Shown here piece by piece: positions 48,679-56,633 of a stretch of 64,000 nucleotides of DNA. A program made the translations under genes and the position numbers. The stretch's first letter is position 1, and each line of letters opens with the position of its first letter. The stretch comes from Nocardia niigatensis NBRC 100131 (lineage in GTDB: Bacteria; Actinomycetota; Actinomycetes; Mycobacteriales; Mycobacteriaceae). The DNA lies in contig NZ_BAGC01000041.1 in NCBI RefSeq assembly GCF_000308655.1, positions 124,001 to 188,000 on the forward strand, given 5' to 3'. The notes beneath the pieces are model-generated. The model searched no databases. It was not told where the DNA came from and saw only the letters and a list, made by a program, of their open reading frames with translations.

Positions 48679-49638
48679 CTATTCGACAGTGCCGTCGAAG
48701 AGCACCTTGCGGGACTGGTCGACGTCCTTGCCGATGGCCTCGACCAGCTCCTCGATGGACCCGAATTTCCGCATGCCGCGCAGCTGTTCGACGAAGTCGA
48801 CGGCCACGTGCTTGCCGTACAGGTCGCCGTCGAAATCCAGCACGTGCGGCTCGACGGTCCGGTTGCGGCCATCGAAGGTCGGATTGGTGCCGACCGAGAT
48901 GGCGGCCATCCGCCGTGTTCCCGCGAAGTCGTCGCCGGGTTCGAGGACGGTGAACCAGCCCGCGTACACCCCGTCGGCCGGGATGGCGGCGTGCATGGCC
49001 GGGGCCACGTTGGCGGTCGGGAAGCCCAGGCCCTTGCCGCGGCCATCGCCGTGCACGACGACGCCCTCGACGCGATGTGGGCGGCCCAGCGCTTCGGCGG
49101 CCGCGCCCACATTGCCCTCGGCCAGGCAGCCGCGAATGTAGGTGGAGGAGAAGGTGACGGCATGCTCGCCGAGCAGCTGCACGCCGTCCACGTCGAAGCC
49201 GTAGCGCCGGCCCAGCTCGCGCATGGTGTCGACGGTGCCCTTGGCCTGCTTGCCGAAGGTGAAGTTGTCGCCCACCACGACCTCGGCCACGTGCAGCCGG
49301 TTCACGAGGAGTTCCTCCACGTACTCCTCGGGGGTGAGCTTCATGAAGTCACGGGTGAAGGGCATCACCACGAACACGTCGATGCCGAGTTCCTCGACCA
49401 GTTCCGCGCGCCGGTCCAGGGTGGACAGCTGCGCCGGATGCGCACCGGGCCGCACCACGTCCACCGGGTGCGGGTCGAACGTCATCAGCACCGACGGAAC
49501 GCCCCGCACCGCAGCGGATTTCACCGCACGGCTGATGAGCTGGGCGTGACCGCGATGCACGCCGTCGAACACCCCGATGGTGAGGACACACCGGCCCCAG
49601 TCCGCGGGCATCTCCTCGAGACTTCGCCATCTCTGCAC
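48679..49638 (-). CDS. ribF: Bifunctional riboflavin kinase/FAD synthetase
   Basis: 319 residues. N-terminal adenylyltransferase domain with TIGVFDGVHRGHAQLI (HxGH-type nucleotide site), TFDPHPVDVVRP and SSTYIRGCLAEGNVGAA; C-terminal riboflavin kinase domain with GRGKGLGFPTANV, DGVYAGWF and VEPHVLDFDGDLYGK. Makes FMN and FAD from riboflavin. GTG at 49638 is 6 nt from TAGGCT, suggesting a leaderless mRNA. Confidence 0.96.
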   Translation of the reverse strand: MQRWRSLEEMPADWGRCVLTIGVFDGVHRGHAQLISRAVKSAAVRGVPSVLMTFDPHPVDVVRPGAHPAQLSTLDRRAELVEELGIDVFVVMPFTRDFMKLTPEEYVEELLVNRLHVAEVVVGDNFTFGKQAKGTVDTMRELGRRYGFDVDGVQLLGEHAVTFSSTYIRGCLAEGNVGAAAEALGRPHRVEGVVVHGDGRGKGLGFPTANVAPAMHAAIPADGVYAGWFTVLEPGDDFAGTRRMAAISVGTNPTFDGRNRTVEPHVLDFDGDLYGKHVAVDFVEQLRGMRKFGSIEELVEAIGKDVDQSRKVLFDGTVE

Positions 49639-49644
49639 ACGGGA

Positions 49645-49650
49645 AGCCTA
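49645..49650 (-). promoter_or_regulatory. ribF leaderless -10 hexamer
   Basis: Minus-strand TAGGCT followed by 6 nt and GTG at 49638. Confidence 0.42.
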
Positions 49651-49790
49651 CGCAAAGCGCGTCACAGACAATATTCGGCGGTGCGGATCGTCACGCGCGG
49701 AAGCATGCCCGTCACCGTGAGTTAACCCCTTCGCCCCCCTTGCCGAACCGCGCCCCTACCAGCGAGCGCGCCGATGTGTGAAACCGCGCG

Positions 49791-49805
49791 AGGTATGCCT
49801 AAGCT
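49791..49805. promoter_or_regulatory. DtxR-type box overlapping the mntR promoter
   Basis: The reverse strand reads CTTAGGCATACCT (49791-49803), close to the TTAGGCTAACCT core recognised by DtxR/IdeR-type regulators. It overlaps the -10 hexamer TAAGCT (49800-49805), which lies 7 nt before GTG 49813. This suggests autorepression (inference). Confidence 0.45.
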
Positions 49806-49812
49806 CGAGTAC

Positions 49813-50565
49813 GTGCCCGGAAAACGAGACATCGCCACCCGCCGCGAGCTGGCCGATCCGTCCGCACTTTCCGAACCCCACGGCAAGACCACGACCGTCG
49901 CCCCGGTGCTGTCCTCGGTCGCCCAGGACTATCTGAAAGTGATCTGGACCGCGCAGGAATGGTCGCAGGAGAAGGTGTCGACGAAGCTGCTCGCCGAGAA
50001 GATCGGCGTCTCCGCGTCCACCGTGTCCGAGGCCGTCCGCAAGCTCGCCGACCAGGGACTGGTCGAGCACGCCCGCTACGGGGCCATCACGCTCACCGAG
50101 GACGGCCGCCGCGCCGCCATCGCCATGGTGCGCCGGCACCGACTCATCGAGACCTTCCTGGTCAACGAACTCGGCTACGGCTGGGACGAGGTGCACGACG
50201 AGGCCGAGGTGCTCGAGCACGCCGTCTCGGAGACGCTCATGGAGCGGATCGACGCCAAACTCGGCCACCCAGACCGGGATCCGCACGGCGACCCGATCCC
50301 CTCGGTCGACGGCGCGGTGCCCACTCCCCCGGCCCGCCAGCTCAGTGATTTCGACGCCGGTGAATCCGGCCGGGTGGCACGGATTTCCGACTCGGATCCG
50401 GCGATGCTGCGCTACTTCGACTCGCTCGGCATCGCCCTCGACACACCCATCGCCGTGGTGGAGCGACGCGATTTCGCGGGCACCATCGCGGTACGGGTCG
50501 ACGAACGCACGATCGACCTCGGAAGCATTGCGGCCGAAGCGATCTGGCTCAGCGAAGCGCACTGA
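49813..50565 (+). CDS. mntR: DtxR/MntR-family metal-dependent repressor (SirR-like)
   Basis: 250 residues. N-terminal winged helix SVAQDYLKVIWTAQEWSQEKVSTKLLAEKIGVSASTVSEAVRKLADQGLVEH is the DtxR/MntR pattern; a metal-binding/dimerisation domain follows (RRHRLIETFLVNELGYGWDEVHDEAEVLEHAVSETLMERI, with His/Glu/Asp ligands) and a C-terminal FeoA/SH3-like domain (FDAGESGRVARISDSD). M. tuberculosis has the homologue sirR at the same place after ribF. In-frame ATGs at 49774 and 49795 precede the promoter hexamer, so GTG 49813 is chosen. Likely controls manganese uptake. Confidence 0.88.
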   Translation: MPGKRDIATRRELADPSALSEPHGKTTTVAPVLSSVAQDYLKVIWTAQEWSQEKVSTKLLAEKIGVSASTVSEAVRKLADQGLVEHARYGAITLTEDGRRAAIAMVRRHRLIETFLVNELGYGWDEVHDEAEVLEHAVSETLMERIDAKLGHPDRDPHGDPIPSVDGAVPTPPARQLSDFDAGESGRVARISDSDPAMLRYFDSLGIALDTPIAVVERRDFAGTIAVRVDERTIDLGSIAAEAIWLSEAH

Positions 50566-50585
50566 ACGGGCGGCCGCCGGCGTCG

Positions 50586-50885
50586 TCAGGCCGGCGCGGA
50601 CGGCGTCGCCCGGGAGGTGAGGGACGCCAGCAGTGACGAGACCTCGGCAGGCACGTACGGCTGATTCCACCGATGCGTCCGGGTCCGGGTGCCGTCGCTG
50701 ACGGTGAGCTCGTAGCTGAACCCATCGGGAACACCGGTGCCGGCCGGCCCGGCGGGGTCGCCGGTGAGCAGCCCCGCCGCGGTCGCGGCATCTGCGGGCA
50801 GCAGGTCGGCGGCATCGACCTCGGCGGTCAAGTCCAGACCGGCCAGTCCACCCGACCGTCGATAGGCGATGCGAATCGGCGACAT
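50586..50885 (-). CDS. Emfourin-like inhibitor of protealysin-type proteases
   Basis: 99 residues. Sequence order IRIAYRRSGGLAGLDLTAEVDAADL, then PDGFSYELTVSDG and YVPAEVSSLLASL matches emfourin, the small protein encoded with protealysin-like M4 proteases and known to inhibit them. Here it lies 25 bp after the M4 protease gene on the same strand, which supports the call. No signal peptide, as expected for a cytoplasmic safeguard. The frame extends 13 codons upstream to 50924, but the conserved start is MSPIRI. Confidence 0.82.
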   Translation of the reverse strand: MSPIRIAYRRSGGLAGLDLTAEVDAADLLPADAATAAGLLTGDPAGPAGTGVPDGFSYELTVSDGTRTRTHRWNQPYVPAEVSSLLASLTSRATPSAPA

Positions 50886-50910
50886 ACGAACGAGCGTAGT
50901 CCCGATGTGA

Positions 50911-51957
50911 TCACTGCACCGCAACCTTCACCGCGTCCCAGCCCGCCTGCACCGCGTCCGCTTCGGAACTCGTGGCGCCGAAGCGGGTGCGCGCGTTCTT
51001 CAACGTCAGGGTCGCGAAGCTCGCGAAGGTGCTGTTGGGCTCGAGTCGCGGGTCGTTGAGGGTCTCGTACCAGATCGCGCCCGGCGCCTGCCATGCCGGT
51101 CCGCCGATCGTGAGGGCGGTGACGGCGAACGCGCGGTTGGGGATTCCGGAATTGATGTGGACGCCCCCGTTGTCCGAGGTGGTCTGCACGAAGTGGGTCA
51201 TGTCCGCCGGCTGATTGTCATACTTGTTGGCGGTGCCCGGCGCTTTCATCGACCGCAGCGCCGGTTTCAGCAACGGCCCCACGATGTCGGCGCCGATGAG
51301 CCAGTCCGCCTGTGCGGCGTCCTGACCCAGGTGGTACTGCTTGACCAGCGACCCGAACACGTCGGAGATCGATTCGTTCAGCGCACCCGACTCGCCCGAG
51401 TAGATCAGGTTCGCTTCGTGCTGGGTGACGCCGTGGGTCAGTTCGTGGCCGATCACGTCGATTCCCCGGGTGGTGTCGGTCAGGATCCGGCCGTCACCGT
51501 CGCCGAAGAACATGTGCCCCTGACCGTCCCAGAACGCGTTGTCGAAGTCGGTGCCGTAATGCACCAGCGCGGCGATCGGCATGCCCTGGCCGTCGATCGA
51601 ATCTCGTTGGAACACATCCCAATACAGCGAGTAGGTGGCGCCGAAGCCGACATAGGCCGCGTCGACCGAGGCGTCCCCGGACGGCAGGTCGCCCTCGCGC
51701 CGGACCAGCGTGCCCGGAGTCGGGCTCTGCGAGTGCCGCTGGTCGTAGATCCAGCGGTGCGGGGTGCCGCCGGCCCCGGCCAGTGCGAGCCGGACGGGCG
51801 CGACGAGCCGGGCGGCGACCTCGGCACGAGCCTGCCGGAACGAACTGTCGACGTCCAAGGCCGTCAAGACCGCCAAGCGCTGTTCGGGCGACACTTCCCG
51901 GGCCAGCGACAGCAGCAGGTCGGGCGGCAGAATGCAGGCGAGCGAATGCCTTCTCAT
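50911..51957 (-). CDS. Protealysin-like M4 metalloprotease
   Basis: 348 residues. Zinc motif HELTH at 171-175 with third ligand Glu195 in GALNESISDVFG and the catalytic His region DNGGVHINSGIPNRAF. Instead of a signal peptide and long thermolysin propeptide it begins with a short propeptide of the protealysin kind, containing CILPPDLLLSLA (family motif CIIPPyml). GGGGAGA lies before the ATG. Middle gene of a protease trio: trypsin-like gene 20 bp upstream, emfourin 25 bp downstream. Confidence 0.93.
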   Translation of the reverse strand: MRRHSLACILPPDLLLSLAREVSPEQRLAVLTALDVDSSFRQARAEVAARLVAPVRLALAGAGGTPHRWIYDQRHSQSPTPGTLVRREGDLPSGDASVDAAYVGFGATYSLYWDVFQRDSIDGQGMPIAALVHYGTDFDNAFWDGQGHMFFGDGDGRILTDTTRGIDVIGHELTHGVTQHEANLIYSGESGALNESISDVFGSLVKQYHLGQDAAQADWLIGADIVGPLLKPALRSMKAPGTANKYDNQPADMTHFVQTTSDNGGVHINSGIPNRAFAVTALTIGGPAWQAPGAIWYETLNDPRLEPNSTFASFATLTLKNARTRFGATSSEADAVQAGWDAVKVAVQ

Positions 51958-51977
51958 GATGTCTCTCCCCCTTGTTC

Positions 51978-52928
51978 TCAGGCGCGGACGAGGCTGCGGT
52001 TCGCCGGATCGGAGATCCAGTCGAGCAGGCCCTTGACGTCCTGGGTGAAGTACGGCCCGTATTCCACGGTGTCGCCGTCGTCGATGTGAAAACTCTGCAG
52101 CCCGTTGGCATATTCGCGCGGTGAACCGTTGAAATCGGTGATCCATGGGCCGCCGCTGCTGCCGTGCTCCATATTGTCGTTGCTCAGCCCGATGGTGCCG
52201 GTGGTCGAGCTGGATTGCACAGTGCCCAGGGCCTCGTCCATCTTGTTGCCGTCGAACGGCGGGCTGGGTGTCGCGGGGTAGCCGACCGCATCCCAGACCC
52301 GGCCCGCGGTGACGGCGTTCCACAGCAGACCCAGCCGGCCCACCTGATTTCCCGGGGCGCTGTCGAACCAGACCATTCCGTAGTCGAAGGCGCGGTCCCC
52401 GCGCTGAGTCCACGCCGTCCACGCGGCGACATTGCGGTAGCCGAAGCGGTAGGCCGCGTCCGTGGTGGCGCGACTGGGATAGGACGGGAAGAACGCCAGA
52501 TTGGTGGACCAGCTGCCGTTGCCGAAGACACAGTGACCAGCGGTGAGCAGGACGTTCGGCGCGACGAGCGCCGCCGATCCGGCGAAGTTGCCGGTGCCCT
52601 GGGTGAAGAACAGCTTGCCGCAGGCGGTGTACGGGTAGGCGAGCGGGTTCAGGACCGGGTCGGCGTCGCTGGTGCCGCCGCCATCTCCCGAACCTCGTTG
52701 TGCGCGTGCGGTTCCATTGTGACCCGCCGGAGTACGTCCGGTCTTGCCGGCCGGCTGCGGTGCGATCGCCTGCTCCGGCTGTGCGGCCGCCCGCTCCCGC
52801 GGCAGTGGAACCGGGATGGCGGCGGCTCGGCGCTCGGGCGTCCAGTATTCCTCGCCGGCCTCGACGCCGGCCGTTTCGGCCGGGCCGGAGCCGACCGCAT
52901 AGTTCTCGTTCTCGCGTGATGTGCTCAT
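51978..52928 (-). CDS. Trypsin-like (S1/V8-type) serine protease
   Basis: 316 residues. Catalytic triad in context: LLTAGHCVFG (His132), DRAFDYGMVWF (Asp182) and HGSSGGPW (Ser258). The fold resembles Glu-specific/V8-like and trypsin-like secreted peptidases, but I see no signal peptide; the first 90 residues are acidic, then Pro/Ala/Gly-rich and probably disordered. The ATG at 52928 follows GAGG. It is first gene of the operon with the M4 protease and emfourin. Export, if any, must be non-classical. Confidence 0.88.
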   Translation of the reverse strand: MSTSRENENYAVGSGPAETAGVEAGEEYWTPERRAAAIPVPLPRERAAAQPEQAIAPQPAGKTGRTPAGHNGTARAQRGSGDGGGTSDADPVLNPLAYPYTACGKLFFTQGTGNFAGSAALVAPNVLLTAGHCVFGNGSWSTNLAFFPSYPSRATTDAAYRFGYRNVAAWTAWTQRGDRAFDYGMVWFDSAPGNQVGRLGLLWNAVTAGRVWDAVGYPATPSPPFDGNKMDEALGTVQSSSTTGTIGLSNDNMEHGSSGGPWITDFNGSPREYANGLQSFHIDDGDTVEYGPYFTQDVKGLLDWISDPANRSLVRA

Positions 52929-53051
52929 TACGTGGCCTCGTCCTCGAGTGGCTTCCGTCAGCGTCGAACCTGCTGGTTCATCGAATGAACCAGCCGGAGA
53001 ATGAATTCGGAGGCCGCGACAGCCACAGCCCCGCACCCCGAGGCGGGTAGT

Positions 53052-53096
53052 GGATCGGCCCGTTTCACCCCTCTTCAGGGTGAGCCGGGCCGATCC
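53052..53096. terminator. Hairpin between the SDR and protease operon
   Basis: An outer 11-bp stem (53052-53062 GGATCGGCCCG with 53086-53096) encloses an inner 5-bp stem (CACCC 53066-53070 with GGGTG 53078-53082). It lies between the SDR stop and the S1 protease start, both on the minus strand. The 257-bp gap has no other feature. Confidence 0.55.
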
Positions 53097-53185
53097 GAAG
53101 GGCATGAGTATCCGGCTACTCGATTCGACGCGGCACGGCGACCGGCGCGTTGCGCAGGCAGCGCCCGGAGAACCACCGGCCGGTG

Positions 53186-53920
53186 TCAGACGAGGCGGTG
53201 GCCGCCGTCCACGTGCAGGACGGTGCCGGTGATGAAGCGATTGCCGAGGAGCGAGAGCACGGCTGCCGCAATATCGTCCGGTTGCCCCAGACGTTTGGCG
53301 GGCAGCTTCTCGGCCATGGCCGCCAGCCGCTCCGCCTTGTCCTCCCAGGGCATGGACTCCCAGATATCGGTCAGCACCCAGCCGGGTGAGACCACGTTCA
53401 CCCGGATGGGGCTCAGTTCGATCGCGAGTGCCCGCGCCAACCCCTCCAGCGCGGCGTTGACCGTCGCCACCATGGCCCCGCCCACCGCCGGGCGGTAGGC
53501 GGCGATGCCGGAAATGAAGGTGAGCGAACCGTTCTCGCTCAGCCGGGCGTGCTTGGCCAGCAGCATCGAGCCGATCAGCTTGGTGTCGAGGAAGCCGCTC
53601 CCCTGTGCGAAATCGAAGGTGGCGATGGGCCCGTACGACCCGCGCAGATCGGCGGCGGTGGTGATCACGTGATCGACCGTCCCGACCGTCTCGAACAATC
53701 GCGAAACTTGTTCCTCGTCAGTGATATCCGCGGCGACGGCGGTGAGCTTTCCCGACCCGAGCTCGCGCACCGCATCCGCCAGCCGCCGCTCCGACCGGCC
53801 GACGATGATCACCTCATTGCCCGCCGCCAGCAGAGCGTCGGCGATCGCCTGCCCCATTCCCGAACCGCCGCCCACGACCACCGCGCGCCCGGCCTGCTGT
53901 GCAAATCCCTTGTCTGTCAT
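53186..53920 (-). CDS. Short-chain dehydrogenase/reductase
   Basis: 244 residues. Nucleotide motif VVVGGGSGMGQAIADAL (GGxSGxG), VIIVGRSERR with Arg residues favouring NADP(H), and a substrate region ISGIAAYRPAVGGAMVATVNAALEGL in which the usual YxxxK is replaced: the stretch reads YRPAVGGAMVATVNAAL, so Tyr is present but the Lys is not at +4. C-terminus LGNRFITGTVLHVDGGHRL is canonical. The catalytic Lys deviation is odd. Start ATG 53920 by the conserved N-terminus. Confidence 0.88.
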   Translation of the reverse strand: MTDKGFAQQAGRAVVVGGGSGMGQAIADALLAAGNEVIIVGRSERRLADAVRELGSGKLTAVAADITDEEQVSRLFETVGTVDHVITTAADLRGSYGPIATFDFAQGSGFLDTKLIGSMLLAKHARLSENGSLTFISGIAAYRPAVGGAMVATVNAALEGLARALAIELSPIRVNVVSPGWVLTDIWESMPWEDKAERLAAMAEKLPAKRLGQPDDIAAAVLSLLGNRFITGTVLHVDGGHRLV

Positions 53921-54171
53921 GCCATTCAGCCAACCTGCGGCGCGGACCGGCGTCCACGACGCGGGCTCGAAGGCGCGTGAGCCCCGGGCTAACGCCCCAG
54001 GCGGCACCGGCTCCGCAGCCCGGCTACCGTGCCGTTCCTGCCTCTTATTCAGAACGGCACCTAGGAGGCCCTCCTATCGCGCTAATTTCACCCAACACGG
54101 TCAGAACTATGATCTACGTCACTATCAATGTCGATGTCCTGGAGAAACTCGATGCCCAGGCGAGGAGGCAC
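53921..54171. other. SDR/LysR intergenic region
   Basis: 251 bp with no firm gene. A plus-strand ATG at 54110 opens a frame (MIYVTINVDVLEKLDAQAR) that looks protein-like for about 20 codons, then runs antisense into the LysR gene. I regard it as unproven, possibly a relic. Confidence 0.4.
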
Positions 54172-55065
54172 TCAGCTGGAGGCGAGGCGGAGGCCGCCCG
54201 CGAGGGCGTCGGCCATGGTGTGCAGCAACGGGTTCCGGGTGGTGGCACGCCAGGCGGCGGCGTAGGTGATGACCAGCGGCCGCGGGTGCAGGGGACGCCA
54301 GACCAGGCCCGGGACGGTGGAGGTGCGGGCGGAACCGACACCGATGGCCTCCGGGCGCAGCGGCAGCAGCTGCAGCATCTGGGCGTGGCTCATGGCACTG
54401 TCGCTGAGGACGACGGTCGCGCCGCGCTCGCGCAGCTGCGACAGCACCGAGTCGTGCACCTCGGGGGCGGCGTCGCGGGCGAACATGATCAGCTCGTGGC
54501 CGCCGATGTGCGACGGTTCCACCGAAACTGCCGCCGCCAGTGGATTTTCCCGCGACATGACGATGCCGAGTTCCTCGTCGGCGATCGGCGTGCAGGCGAG
54601 GTGATCGGCCAGGCGGACCGGCAGTCGCAGCACGGCGAGATCGAGCTCCTCGCGATCCAGCAGCCGCGCCTGCTCGCCGCTGGTGCCGGTGGTCAGCGCG
54701 ATGCGCACGCCGGGCTGACGCGCCCTGAGCAATGCCTCGAGCCGGCCGGGCAGCCAGGCGGGCGCGCCGTTCACGATGCCGAGGCGGAACACCACATTGC
54801 AGGGCTGGGCGACCGCCCGGGTCTCACGCAGCGCGGTCTCGGCCGCCTCCAGCACATTCCGGGCCGTCTTCAGCAGCACCTCACCCGCCGCGGTGAGTTC
54901 CACACCGTGGCTGCCCCGGATCAGGAGGGGCCCGCCCACCTCGCGTTCGATGGCCCGGATCTGCTGGCTCAGCGTCGGAGTGGAGATGAACAACCGCTCG
55001 GCCGCGCGCCGGAAATGCAGCTCCTCGGCCACCGCCACGAAGTACCGCAACTGCCGCAATTCCAC
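54172..55065 (-). CDS. LysR-family transcriptional regulator
   Basis: 297 residues. VELRQLRYFVAVAEELHFRRAAERLFISTPTLSQQIRAIEREVG is the textbook LysR helix-turn-helix, followed by two alpha/beta effector subdomains (FRLGIVNGAPAWLPGRLEALLR, DLAVLRLPVRLADHL). The GTG at 55065 begins right at the conserved start and has TACTCT 6 nt upstream. Both flanking genes are on the same strand; the nearest candidate targets are the SDR downstream and the SnoaL-like gene upstream. Confidence 0.92.
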   Translation of the reverse strand: MELRQLRYFVAVAEELHFRRAAERLFISTPTLSQQIRAIEREVGGPLLIRGSHGVELTAAGEVLLKTARNVLEAAETALRETRAVAQPCNVVFRLGIVNGAPAWLPGRLEALLRARQPGVRIALTTGTSGEQARLLDREELDLAVLRLPVRLADHLACTPIADEELGIVMSRENPLAAAVSVEPSHIGGHELIMFARDAAPEVHDSVLSQLRERGATVVLSDSAMSHAQMLQLLPLRPEAIGVGSARTSTVPGLVWRPLHPRPLVITYAAAWRATTRNPLLHTMADALAGGLRLASS

Positions 55066-55071
55066 CCTTGA

Positions 55072-55077
55072 AGAGTA
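55072..55077 (-). promoter_or_regulatory. Leaderless -10 hexamer of the LysR gene
   Basis: Minus-strand TACTCT followed by 6 nt and GTG at 55065. Confidence 0.42.
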
Positions 55078-55137
55078 GGCGGCCACCCGGGCGTGCGGAC
55101 ATCCGGCGGGCACCGGAACGGCCTCGAATTTCGAGGG

Positions 55138-55533
55138 CTACGCCCAGCCGAGTCCCGGAGCGGGCGTGGTGACGGTGGCCCAGCGTTCGGCGATGCGGCG
55201 GCCCTGGAAGCGCCAGAGCACGAAGCCCTGCAAGGTCCGAGGCTGCCCGGTGGCGGGGTCGGTCCAGCGCCAGATATTGCGGCACATCACCCGATCGCCC
55301 TCGGCCAGCATCTCCACCACCGTGACGTGCAGGTCGGGCATGGCCTCGTACATGCCGAGCATCATCTTCTCGTCACCGCTCAGGTCGGTGGGCCGGCCGC
55401 CGGGGCCGTCGTGGTCGAGGAAGTCGGGGGTCATATTGCGGTGGATGACAGCGGCATTGCGCCGGTTCACGAACTGCTCGACATGGTCGGCGACGAACTG
55501 CTTCATGGATTCGAGGGAAAGGTCGGTGGGCAT
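55138..55533 (-). CDS. SnoaL-like/ester cyclase family protein (NTF2 fold)
   Basis: 131 residues, one NTF2-like cone. Typical segments: VNRRNAAVIHRNMTPDFLDHDG, MLGMYEAMPDLHVTVVEMLAEGDRVMCRNIWRWT and FVLWRFQGRRIAERWATV, as in SnoaL-like polyketide cyclases and 'ester cyclases'. Function cannot be specified; many are small-molecule binding or isomerase domains. Lies 72 bp upstream of the LysR gene, same strand. Confidence 0.87.
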   Translation of the reverse strand: MPTDLSLESMKQFVADHVEQFVNRRNAAVIHRNMTPDFLDHDGPGGRPTDLSGDEKMMLGMYEAMPDLHVTVVEMLAEGDRVMCRNIWRWTDPATGQPRTLQGFVLWRFQGRRIAERWATVTTPAPGLGWA

Positions 55534-55679
55534 GATCGCCTCCTCTGCGGCCGAGCGACTCTACCCATGGTGCGCCGGTCGCGCACGCGGCGTGCGGGTT
55601 TGGGCAGCGCGGTGTCGGCGTTTGGGCAGTGCCGCCACCGAGCAGCCCCGGGGCCGCGCGGCGAGAAGGCCGGGCCGCC

Positions 55680-56633
55680 TCAGAGATTGGCGGGTCGCAC
55701 CACCATGACCGAGGAGGCCCGTTTGCCGGATTCCTGGAGCAGCGCGATGGCGTGGCCGGACGCATCGACGGCGGCGTAGACGCCGGGCAGCCCGATCGGG
55801 TCCAGCCAGCGGCCGTTGCGCAGATCCCCGGCCTGGGCGTCGGTGATGTCGCGGACCGGGAAGGCGGTGCGCACGGCGGTGTCGATGTCCAGGCTCAGCA
55901 GCGGCTCCCCCGCCTCGGCGGCCGCGGCCAGCTGGTCCAGGGTGCGGGCGTGCTCGAGGGTGAAGGGGCCGACGCGGGTGCGGCGCAGCGCGGTGAGATG
56001 GCCGCCGACGCCGAGCTTTTCACCGAGGTCGCGGGCCAGGGCGCGGATGTAGGTGCCGGAGGAGCACTCCACCTCGACGTCGAGGTCGACGAATCGGGTT
56101 GTGCCGGTATCGATGTCGCGGCGAGCGAGGACGTCGAAGCGGCTGACGGTGACGGGCCGCGCGGCCAGCTCCACCTCCTCGCCGGCGCGGGCGCGGGCGT
56201 AGGCGCGTTCGCCATTGACCTTGATGGCGCTGACGGTGGCAGGCACCTGCTGGATGTCGCCGGTCAATTCCGCGATGCGGGTGGCGATCTCGGCGTCGGT
56301 GAGATGGCCGGCGTCCGTGGTCGCGGTGACCTCGCCCTCGGCATCGTCGGTGATGGTGGACCGCCCCAGCCGAATGGTGGCGGTGTACGCCTTGGTGGTC
56401 AGGATGAGCTGGCCGAGCAGTTTGGTGGCCCGTTCCACGCCCAGCACCAGCACGCCGGTGGCCATGGGGTCGAGGGTGCCGGCGTGGCCGACTTTCTTGG
56501 TGCGCAACAGCCTTCGGCTCTTGGCGACCACGTCGTGGCTGGTCCAGCCGCCGTCCTTGTCGATGATCAGCAGACCGCCGTAGGCGTCGACCAGGGGCGG
56601 CAGTTTCTCGCGTTTGGCTTGCGCCGCGCCCAT
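55680..56633 (-). CDS. truB: tRNA pseudouridine-55 synthase
   Basis: 317 residues. Converts U55 in the T loop of tRNAs. Catalytic motif VGHAGTLDPMATGVL with Asp55; nearby KAYTATIRLG, GDIQQVPATVSAIKVNGERAY and the C-terminal PUA-like extension typical of actinobacterial TruB (DLRNGRWLDP, VYAAVDASGHAIAL). Start ATG 56633 shares a base with the pptT stop (TGATG); the longer frame upstream is antisense-like noise. Confidence 0.96.
   Translation of the reverse strand: MGAAQAKREKLPPLVDAYGGLLIIDKDGGWTSHDVVAKSRRLLRTKKVGHAGTLDPMATGVLVLGVERATKLLGQLILTTKAYTATIRLGRSTITDDAEGEVTATTDAGHLTDAEIATRIAELTGDIQQVPATVSAIKVNGERAYARARAGEEVELAARPVTVSRFDVLARRDIDTGTTRFVDLDVEVECSSGTYIRALARDLGEKLGVGGHLTALRRTRVGPFTLEHARTLDQLAAAAEAGEPLLSLDIDTAVRTAFPVRDITDAQAGDLRNGRWLDPIGLPGVYAAVDASGHAIALLQESGKRASSVMVVRPANL

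Noticed and set aside
54110-54180. Possible small gene starting MIYVTINVDVLEK
   Set aside because: Looks protein-like for 20 codons, then becomes LysR antisense; no stop or ribosome site supports a short gene.
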